Assembly: GCA_963971405.1 (NCBI GenBank)
Contig: OZ020492.1
Location: 3,658,001-3,722,000 of the forward strand
Direction: 5' to 3'
From: Psococerastis gibbosa
Lineage: Eukaryota; Arthropoda; Insecta; Psocodea; Psocidae
Length of the DNA: 64,000 nucleotides
The notes under the pieces were generated by a model. The model made no database searches. It saw only the letters and a program-made list of their open reading frames with translations, and was not told the origin of the DNA. Positions within the stretch are counted from its first letter, which is position 1. Each line of letters opens with the position of its first letter. The translations under genes were made by a program, and so were the position numbers. Shown piece after piece: positions 55,711 to 64,000 of the stretch.

Positions 55711-55818
55711 CACCAGGAGAGGGGGGAATGGGTGTGGAAGAAGGCATTTGAAATGCCAACTCCATGGGTCCTTTCACTTCCGTTTCCATTGTTGCCGTGG
55801 CATCCATAACACGTATAT
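55711..55818 (-). pseudogene. probable exon 2 of the Mutator-like gene
   Basis: Acceptor GGTTTTGTTTTAG and donor GGTG|GTACGT. It encodes IRVMDATATMETEVKGPMEL and then AFQMPSSTPIPPSPG. The phase fits both neighbours. No family motif is visible, so the assignment rests on phase and splice sites. Confidence 0.5.
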
Positions 55819-56026
55819 CTAAAACAAAACCACCTTGTTAGTGCCATAAACATGGAAATACTAGAGAAATATATGGTGGAAGTTGGCATCCCCTAATTGG
55901 AAAGTTCCCGCATTTACATTTCCCAAGTATAGCAGGCTTACTTAACATGCCACTTCTTATTGTATGTATTGCATCCGGACAGTTTGTCAATGCTCAGCAA
56001 GTTATTTTACAATGTACGATACGTAC

Positions 56027-56087
56027 CGCCTCTGTTACTCTCACTGCCTGCTGTACATGCTATTTCCTCAGGGGATACGTTGGCCAT
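56027..56087 (-). pseudogene. possible first exon of the Mutator-like gene
   Basis: ATG with an A/G-rich context (GAGACGATGG), coding for MANVSPEEIACTAGSESNRG, then donor GGCG|GTACGT. Phase 1 at the end fits exon 2. The segment holding the first catalytic Asp was not found anywhere between exon 1 and exon 3. Confidence 0.4.
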
Positions 56088-56169
56088 CGTCTCCCGACGC
56101 ACTATGGGTAATTTGAGGGGTGCTAGGTGGCAAAAAACAAAAAACACGAATGTTCTAATTTGGGTCTAA

Positions 56170-57900
56170 ATGTTGTCATTATATTGAAAGGGAACTCCAG
56201 AGACACCGAAATTTCAAAAATAGCGACAAAACTTACTATGGTTCATGAGATATTCCACCGCAAAAGTCGCCCATTTTGTGTTTATCTTTTTTTTTCAACA
56301 TAGCCAAAACAAGGTCACTAAAAAATTTTTATTTCCTGTAATGTTGGTTTTAGATTAATTGGTAATTAATTTCTCGTGGGGACGAAGGTATGTGGAACAT
56401 TTTTATGCAACATATGTATATTTTGGATTTAAGTTATATAAACAGGGCTGGTACGAAAGTACGAAAGTCCGGAAAATAATGAAAAATGTATCTTTTTAAA
56501 CAGAACAGAACTTTTTTTGGCTGTATTTGGCTTTAGATATCTGTAAGTTTATTAAATCACCAAACTGTCGATTTTAACAGGAACATTCGAAAATTACCGC
56601 CAATTAACGCCCTTGGCTACATGTCTGGAACGAACTTAAATGTGCATTTTCTATCTATTGAGACGGCGACCCATGTTCGACTTCCGAAAAACATCTTCAC
56701 AACTTATCATTTCATGACACCCTGAGCCTAAATCCACCCACGGTTCAAAATGCTATGCATATACTGTATTGTATATACATACATAGCCTAGGCCCATATC
56801 CGTATGTACTGTATATGTAAGATATGTCAATTTTAGGAAACACTCTAACTTCCGTAAATATTATCCAAAACTTGGCAAAAAAATTGATCAGACAAATGTC
56901 TTGATCGAGTTCGTTAACCAGCCAGATCCACTATTTAGTTCCAAGATGGCAGCCGATTAAAACCTTATATAATTCATATCTCAGATAATATTGATTGCAG
57001 AGGACTGAAATAAAATCTTACTGAAAGCCCGTATTATAATCAAAGATAATGGTAATTAACACTTTTTACGACAAACCAACGATTTTAAGATGGCGTCCAG
57101 TCAAAGTGAAAATAATGTGATACTTCAGTAAAAGTTCATAGTCGTCATTGAGGTTCGAAATTTGGAACACAAGAGTGTTTTGTGTGCTAATGTTGTGGTC
57201 GGAAAAAGAATGTGGTATGTTTTATTTTTAGTTGCATACATAGCGTAGGTAGCATAGAGGAAAAGCGGGGTCTGCGCTTGCATGGAATCTCCCTACACCT
57301 TATTTTTTCATTCTGAATTTTTGTTTTTCCGCTTAATAAGTTGTAGCTATGATGAAATGAAATGTGTGTGTAAAATTTCATGGAACTTGGTAAATAAGTA
57401 TGGCAGCCACAGAATGTTGACATTTTTGGTAGCCATTTGGTCGCCATTTTACATTTCTTGCTTTCCTCATAATAAGTCTTTGGTGGCTTTTCCACCGGCC
57501 AATTTGCTTCACTAATTCAATTGTGTTTTGAGATTTTTTTGTTTGTTTTGTATTAAGGAGACTATTATGTAGATACTTAACTTATCTATTATAAATTAAG
57601 TTATAATATGGTAGAGACTTATTAATGATGTCTGCTATCACCATTAGTGAAGCAAATTAGTCGGGGGAATAGCCGCCTTTGGATATGTTGAAATGAAATG
57701 TGTGTGTAAAATTTTATGGAACTGGGTAAATAAGTATGGCCACCACTGAATTTCGCCATTGTATTTTTGTTTTTTTTGTTTTTCCGCCTAATAAGCTTAT
57801 AGCTATGATGAAATGAAAGGTGTGTGCATAATTTCATGGAATTCGGTAAATAAGCATGACCACCATAGAATTTTGCCCTTTTTGGCCGACATTTTGAAAA
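56170..57900. repeat. non-coding stretch with a dispersed short repeat
   Basis: Three diverged copies of GATGAAATGAAATGTGTGTG followed by AAATTTCATGGAACTTGGTAAATAAGTATGGC-type sequence lie at about 57350, 57688 and 57806. They give similar frames on the minus strand (TYLPSSIKFYTHISF-like), which reflects the repeat and not a gene. Nothing else was recognised. Confidence 0.5.
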
Positions 57901-57904
57901 ATAA

Positions 57905-59690
57905 AAAATTATTACATAACGGGCCTAGGACACGTACATCCAAAACGTTGCAGCCTGGATGGCCTTGTCGTTGGCGTCCAAAAGATCCCTCCGGGACACG
58001 GCTTCTCCCAGCCTCGGGCAGACCAGAAGGTGGCCGTCGTCCTGTACTAGTCCGCACTCGCAAGTTGGGACCTCCGCCAGTCCCCACCTACACAATTTCG
58101 CACGGCATCTTGTGACCCCCGTTCTTAGCCTATTCAGGCTCCGCCATGTACGGTACGACAGGTGGGCGCCATTTTATCTTGGATGTTTGGTGTTAGGTTC
58201 TTCCACTTGTCGGTTCGGTTTGCGCTGGCTGTTCCCTTCATCCGTGTCGTACGGCTAAAGAAACTCTTTCTGGACTTCAGGCGGTTGCGCCCAGCTGACT
58301 GTCCGTGAAGTGGGTGCCGGGGGTCATCCTCTGCTTTAGTCCTTTCGACGTCTTCCTGAACGGAGCGTCGGATAGTTGGAGGAGTAATGCCGATGATGGG
58401 GTAGATCTTATGAACGGGAGTAGGTTTGAGACAGCCTGAGAAGATTCGAGCAGCCTCATTTGCAGCAACATCGACCTCTTTGGTGTGTGTGTATGCGTTC
58501 CAGACCAGTGCTGCGTATTCGGTAGCTGATATGCATAGGCCCAATGCTGAGGTTCGTAGTGTCGGCGGCCGCGCTCCCGATGTGCTCCTTGTTAATTTGT
58601 GGATGATATTGTTTCTCGCACATACCTTTTTCTTGGTGGCTAGACAGTGATTCTTGTACAGGTATGTGAGTGAACGGTCAAGAGTTACCCCCAGGTACTT
58701 CGGCGGGGTGCTGCAGTGTTCCAGAATCATACCTTGCCACAAACGTTTAATTTCCGGTTTGCTCGATGGTTCTTATGGTGGAATGCACATGTTTGCGTTT
58801 TTGATGGGTTCGACTTGAGTAGATTTTGGTTGTAGTATCTCGCCATCTAAGCTAGGCTTAACTCCAGTTTAGCTTCCACTTCCTCAAAGGTGTTTTCCTG
58901 AGCTGCTAAGGCTGTATCGTCTGCGTAAATGAAACTTCTGAGGGTTGCAAAGGTAGGCTGATCATTTGTGTAGATGTTAAAAAGTATTGGCGCGAGTACG
59001 CCTCCTTGTGGTAGCCCATTTTGCTGTCGCCTCCACTTACTCCTTTTTCCGCCGAGAGTAACTGAGAAAATTCTATTACGCAAGAAGCATTCGATCATGC
59101 TTGTAAGTTCGAAATCTTCGGTTAACTGGTAGAGCTTGTTTAATAGTAAGTTGTGGTTCACCGTGTCATATGCTGCTGATAAGACGACAAATGCAACCCC
59201 TTACCTTTTACCTTCTAATAACTTCTTTCGATATGTTCCGTTAGGTTGAGCACTTGACCGCAGCATGATTTTCCCGGACGAAAGCCAGCTTGCTCGGGGA
59301 CGAGGGCTTTGTCGATATTGTTTTGTATCCTGGATAGTATTATCCGCTCCAACAATTTAAATGTGTGGCAGAGTAGTGATATGGGGCGGTAATTCTTTGC
59401 ATCTGTGGGTTCCTTACCAGGTTTGAGTATTGCGCACACTTGAGCTTTTCTCCAGGTCCTCGGGATCCGCTTTTCCTCCACGCAGGAGTTAATCATCTGA
59501 ATGAGCCATTGCCTCGCCCCGGTACCGAATTGGGTAATCTGTTCGACTCTCAAGTCGTCCAGGCCGGCTGCGCGATTTCGCTTTAGAGTCCTCAGGGCAC
59601 TCTCCAGTTCATTCATTTTAAAAGGGCTGCTTAGGCAATTAGTTTCGTTGAGGCGGTCGCGTCATAGTGGTTAAGGGTGGATGATGTTCC
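57905..59690 (-). pseudogene. non-LTR retrotransposon, reverse transcriptase to C-terminus, decayed
   Basis: On the minus strand, from 59616: ALRTLKRNRAAGLDDLRVEQ, AQVCAILKPGKEPTDAKNYR, PISLLCHTFKLLERI and EQAGFRPGKSC. Then FVVLSAAYDTVNHNLLL (motif A with Val in place of the first Asp), QNGLPQGGVLAPILFNIYTN and FIYADDTALAAQ (motif C intact). Next come PPKYLGVTLDRSLTYLYKNH and NEAARIFSGC, and finally LNRLRTGVTRCRAKLCRWGL and CECGLVQDDGHLLVCP, a C-x-C ... H ... C knuckle. Several frameshifts separate these. The 5' part including the endonuclease is missing. The C-terminal knuckle ends near 57960 and 3' sequence follows. Confidence 0.9.
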
Positions 59691-59706
59691 CCTGGCTGAG
59701 AGCGAT

Positions 59707-60300
59707 TCGGTTGGTTTTTTGGGAGTTGAGCTGGACAAGCACCATAATTTGAAAAACCAAATTAACACATTATGCCATAAGTTTGGATCCACAATCTTTC
59801 TACTTAGAAATATTTAATTTTTTATGGACAATCGTTCGCTAAGGCTTGTGTACTTTGGTCTTTTTGAAAGTCACATCCGGTATGGCATTATCTGTTGGGG
59901 TAACTCTACTGACTTCCTACGGGTTTTCCGCTTACAAAAGAGGGCTATTAGAACCATTGCGGGTACCAAAGACCAAAGAGTATCTTGCCGCCCCTTATTT
60001 AGGGAATTTGGTACACTAACTCTACCCGCTCTATATATCTTGGAGTATTAGTGCACTTGCGGAAAAACCCACCCCAAGATCAGGTAACACCCATACTTAT
60101 GGGACCAGAAATAGGGACTGTTTCCTACGGGAGAGCAGTCGTCTGATGGCTACCCTTATGTCTCCTAGGGAGATGGGTATCCCGTTGTTTGACAAGCTAC
60201 CCCGGGAGATTAGGACACTGGATGAGCTAAAGTCCATCGGCTACTGCTGGAACAAGTTCCCTACACAGTTAGGGAAATTTGGACGAAACTGATACTACGG
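59707..60300 (+). pseudogene. non-LTR retrotransposon C-terminal region, truncated
   Basis: Plus-strand reading gives FLGVELDKHHNLKNQINTLC, a stop, then LRLVYFGLFESHIRYGIICW, FRLQKRAIRTIAG and RPLFREFGTLTLPALYILEY. In another frame it gives THTYGTRNRDCF and LFDKLPREIRTLDELKS. This is the standard order after the reverse transcriptase domain in Jockey-like elements, and it belongs to a different family from its minus-strand neighbour. It ends near 60291 with TGA and TTATTTATTTATTTG. Confidence 0.85.
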
Positions 60301-61776
60301 TGATTGTGTTATTTATTTATTTGTTATTATTTCATTTAGACGACAGAAATTGATGACGACGCCCAGAAGCTAGCCCTAGATAGCTTGAAAATGGCATGAA
60401 TATAACTGATAACTGACTAATGAGACTTGCTGTGGATGTTGTTGTTACAAACTAATTTTCAATAACAGCTTTGTCCTGTTTATCAACCTTATTCTTTCCT
60501 TTCACTACACAAAACCTGAATCCATGACACATATGCATATTGAAATATCTAAGCTAATTTTATAAGAAAGGTAACTCAATGACAAGCCATTGGCCCTACA
60601 CATCAAAAATACTCCTGTAGGCTATTACTTACAAGTTTTTCTTCTCATGTGAAGCTTTCCGTAATAAGATACATCTGGCCTTGAAAGGTTTTTTCAATGA
60701 TCGCCTCTTTTTTCTCGGTAATGACTTGTTACCCATTTCTTATAACACGTATAATTTCACAATTAAAAGATATTCAATAAAAAATGATTTATGTTATGTT
60801 TATATGTATTATATAAGTTCTTCGTATGTTTAGTAATCGGTTTTGTTTACATTTGGGAACGCCAACACATGAAAAAAACAATTATTACAAAAACGTGGGG
60901 CGACCTCTACTGGCAAAAGCGCCAAGTAACAACATGAACCAACTGACAACAAAGATGGTTCCATTTTTCAGTGCTTTGTCATTTTTAATTCCATTTCTCA
61001 TGGATATGCTTAATATTTTAGTTATTAAAGATCCACCCACAGACAGCTCAGATACGTAAAAAAAATTGCATCCGCTTAGTTTTTCGCGTTAATCAGTAGT
61101 TTATGGATTATTCCCATTAAAAATGTGCCGGTCTCTTAAGTTTTACCGTCGGTTTACAAAATATATCTTGCACAGATCAGTAATAGTTATAAATATTATG
61201 CGCACAACTCTGTTTATTTATGAATATTTTAATTTGTTCCGTTTTCCGAATAAGTTTATTTGAAGCGAGAAAAAAAATTAATTATGAAAAACTAAGCCAT
61301 CCGCCTTTTTTTTCTAAAATATTGAAATCTCAGCCTTTATATATAGATTCTTATTTGTATTATATTAGAAGTTCTTTAATTTTTACCACATTTATAAAAA
61401 ACGATGGCGTCACACACCGGTTCCGTATTTCACCTGTTATTATTTCAAATAATTGCTGTTTTACATATTGCTGGCGTTTTGCTGTCAAATTAAGTGTTGA
61501 TCTTCCGTTGCAATGTATTTAATAACAATAGTTGAAGGTTTTCTTCCCTTTGGGGCACGTAAAAATGTTCTTAAAGTTATATCTTTAAATGCTTCATGCA
61601 CGAATTTTGAACCTATAGTAATAGTAATTTTAGTTTGAATGGATAGTGTGAGCATGTCTACGCGTATACTAGTCCCTCCTATCGATTATTAATATGCCCC
61701 TGCGGTTTGAAACGTGCATTAGGAACCCCCTGCAAAGGCATTTCCAGGCCAGTCACGCGACCCCTTCCATTTGGCC
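60301..61776. other. non-coding stretch, nothing recognised
   Basis: Frames of 77 and 100 codons (60826-61059, 61220-61522) are AT-rich and show no domain or splice context. Confidence 0.4.
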
Positions 61777-62166
61777 GTAAGGGCAAACCGGAGTCGCCGA
61801 TATTCCATTTCTGTGCAAACTTCAATTTCTCATGAAATATCGATCGTAGAACAATAAAAAATGGTGAGTCGCAAGAAGAATTTTTTTTCTCCTAATTTTG
61901 ATATAAGTTGCAATCATCAATACCGATCGGCTATAGTTAGTGAACTTGATATGCAAAAAATAACGGTCACTCAGGAGTTCAAGTTGAAGGAGTTCATCAA
62001 CTGTGGCGAATTGGGGTTAGTTAAGGCCACATACTATGTAACAAAATTAGGAGGAAAAATTCTTCTAGCGACTCAGTATTTTTTCATTGTTCTGCGTTCC
62101 ATATTTCATGAGAAATTGAAGTTTGAACAGAAAATGGAATATGGGCAACTCCGGTTGGCCCTTAGG
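61777..62166. mobile_element. foldback MITE
   Basis: Arms beginning TAAGGGCAAACCGGAGTCGC, with CAATTTCTCATGAAATAT and AGAACAATAAAAAATG inward, are matched in complement near 62040-62166 (TCCGGTTGGCCCTTA). The 106-codon frame lies wholly in it and is not a gene. Confidence 0.8.
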
Positions 62167-62780
62167 AGTAGATGGCAGTGATTCGTTAAACCTCGTCCCT
62201 TAAATTGTTTGTAATATACATAATGAGAAGTTAAAATTGTATTTCTCTTCCGGCTTAAGTCAATTAATAACTCAAACTAATACAACTGAACTAACTAGCT
62301 GTGAAAGAAGGGGAAAGAAAAATTATGGAAATGGAACCAAGCTACTCTTCTTTTGGATGTGTCCGCGTTTTAGTTAAGATAATTCCCGGTAGGTAGGTTC
62401 ACTGCGCTGTTTTCACTAGGTGCTGACTAGCATTTGTTGTCTAATGGCTGATTTCTCTGTGAACTGTAGTTGTTAGGAGATTGACGGATTAATGATTGTA
62501 CTGTTTGTTTTTATTAATTAGAAGTTCATATTTTGACAATCGTCGACATAATGTGAAGGCTAAATTATTAATTTAATTATTTCCATTGTCAGCCTTTCGA
62601 ATGGCCCATACCTGATTTTTAAATCTACATATTTTTAATTTGGTGACAGACTGACAGTGATTACTAGAAACGTTCGCAAATAAGTCTATACGAATAAGTC
62701 AAGTGTAATTAAACCTTGTGCATTATAAATTGCCTTAATTCCTTTTATATTCTAATTAAAAGCATAATCTACGCGTAACC
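62167..62780 (+). other. upstream region of the Rab-like gene
   Basis: No repeat was recognised. TATAAAT lies at about 62724, 57 bases before the ATG, too close to be sure it is a promoter TATA box if there is a normal 5' leader. Confidence 0.35.
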
Positions 62781-62823
62781 ATGAAAACCATTGAAGGAAA
62801 AGTTGTGGTTTTGGGCAGTCAAG
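62781..62823 (+). CDS. first coding exon of a Rab-type small GTPase, continues beyond the window
   Basis: ATG in the context GTAACCATGA opens MKTIEGKVVVLGSQ plus the first base of a Gly codon, ending at donor CAAG|GTAAGA. K-V-V-V-L-G-S-Q-G matches the first strand and the start of the P-loop (G-x4-G-K-S/T) of Ras-superfamily GTPases, most like Rab proteins. The intron falls inside the P-loop. The rest of the loop (expected to begin with a valine- or glycine-containing codon series leading to GKT/S) was not found in the remaining 1.2 kb, so intron 1 exceeds the window. The Rab subtype is not assigned. Confidence 0.6.
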
Positions 62824-64000
62824 GTAAGACAATTTGTGATTCATTGGCTTCTGATTATGTAACATAGCAGCCGTGACAATTAGCTTTCAATTAACATTTG
62901 GTATATCCCTATAGTACAAAGTATAATACATATTTATACTTTATGTTGAAACCTGCTTATTAAGCTTCTCAGGAATCGCCGAATATATGGGCAATCGCAA
63001 TCTACAGGTGAAGGTTCACACCCCTAATATCTAATATGGCATTGTCAGGTGCTCCAGGCACCTGCCTGCGGGCAACCGTATATAAATGTGTAGTTGTAGG
63101 CACATTCTGTATCTGTCTCATATATTGTAACACCCTGTATAGCTGTCAATGAATGGCTTTCTACGGTCTGCGCTAGAAGAGTGCTGAATTTGCAGGGCGC
63201 CTTCGGAACAGTCCGTGAAAGCTTGTTCATGTGACGTAGCCAGGCGAGGTTTAGTCCAGGAACGTTAGACTAATTTTAAGCAAAACCTCGGAATGAGAGA
63301 TAACAAGCAATAATCTTACATAAACCTTTATTTGGGTGCCCAAAACTTTTCTCAAACGCTACATATCGTAGGGTGTCCGCTTCTACAGGTTTTCCGAGCT
63401 CAAACGTCAAAAATTCCGTTTTTTGCGCATGAATTGCAAATGTCTCGTTTCCTATGGGTTTTATGCTGTTTGTAGTTATTAAGTTATTACACTGGAGTAT
63501 AGAAGACGAACCAGTGGAACGAGCATTTTCAAGAAGGCCTACAAATGTTTAATCTGCTGCAGAAAACTATCAAAGACGCTTTAAACTTGAAGGAGTTCAG
63601 AAAGAAAATTGTGGGGGATGTAAAAAAGAAGAGGGCATAGAGCAGTAGTGTCTGGTTTAATCATTAGTGCGATGCACTACTTCAAATCACAACTACTACT
63701 ACTACTAAAAAAAAATTGTAGACAATTAAATTAGCTACAGTTCTTGTTTGAACAATTTTTTTATATCTTGATTCATTTTCGAGATAGAGGTCAAAGCGCG
63801 CGCAGTGTTTAACTATTTGAGTATCAGTTGAGATCAACCGTAGTCCCGATTAAAAACAGGCAGTATAAAGGTTATAAATTATTGTTAAATGTATAATTCT
63901 AAATCATTTACATTTTTTACTAGGTCTATAACGTTTTAATTACTAATTTGTTTCAATAATTCAGTATCTATTAATTTATACATACAGTACGTATATGCTT
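62824..64000 (+). other. intron 1 of the Rab-like gene (partial)
   Basis: It contains a dispersed repeat copy at 63030-63255 (as at 49.3 kb: ATTCTGTATCTGTCTCATAT, AGCTGTCAATGAATGGC, ACGTAGCCAGGCGAGGT) and otherwise AT-rich sequence with no further exon seen. Confidence 0.5.

Noticed and set aside
61861..62181. 106-codon plus-strand ORF as a gene
   Set aside because: It lies entirely between and within the arms of a foldback MITE.
1..64000. CRISPR arrays, bacterial operons or plasmid features
   Set aside because: The window is eukaryotic: introns, Pol III boxes, SINEs and non-LTR elements. No short direct repeats with unique spacers were seen.

Overview
The window looks like nuclear DNA of an animal, most probably an arthropod. 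It is AT-rich and gene-poor. It has spliced exons with GT-AG introns, tRNA-derived SINEs with Pol III A/B boxes, non-LTR retrotransposon relics, a mariner remnant, foldback MITEs and a 170-bp satellite. There is no bacterial-style gene packing. The species cannot be named from this sequence. Only two stretches look like host protein-coding genes. One is an eight-exon gene at about 40.4-47.6 kb (+). The other is the first coding exon of a small GTPase of Rab type at 62.78 kb (+), which runs off the right edge. Everything else is mostly layered mobile DNA. Layout: 0-6.6 kb holds a SINE, two 0.7-kb inverted arms and self-nested foldback elements. 6.6-10.8 kb is a cluster of one repeat family (called T1 here). 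It has subterminal inverted repeats, a small terminal hairpin, an internal GACA microsatellite and a G-tract, and resembles helentron-associated (HINE/DINE-1-like) elements. 12.3-15.6 kb is a decayed endonuclease-reverse-transcriptase retrotransposon. 16-27 kb is MITEs, SINEs, retroelement crumbs, a degenerate C2H2 zinc-finger relic between inverted repeats, and one unexplained 182-codon ORF with a methyltransferase-like stretch. 28.3-33.1 kb is a satellite of about 28 units of 170 bp, abutting half a T1 element. 33-39.3 kb is more T1, SINE and MITE copies, several nested. 40.4-47.6 kb is the spliced gene, with introns full of SINEs and MITEs. 47.85-48.42 kb is an internally deleted mariner. 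50-53.3 kb and 57.9-60.3 kb hold five non-LTR relics in mixed orientation. 53.47-56.1 kb (-) is a decayed spliced Mutator-like transposase gene, itself riddled with SINEs and a MITE. The spliced gene at 40.4 kb encodes at least 376 aa. Its intron phases agree at every junction, and it carries an R-D-H-S-Y-G-x-K-R-D-W motif. From memory of family motifs it belongs to an uncharacterised family of beta-barrel proteins (DUF7064/DUF7065-like, AttH/CrtC-like fold). The 5' end is not resolved. No complete multi-gene system was found. The most noteworthy items are the Mutator-like gene relic, the satellite and its junction with T1, the structure of T1, and the unexplained ORF at 22.6-23.2 kb. Repeat family names (T1, SINE-A/B/C, repeat D) are local labels. 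All homology statements come from reading motifs, not from searches.
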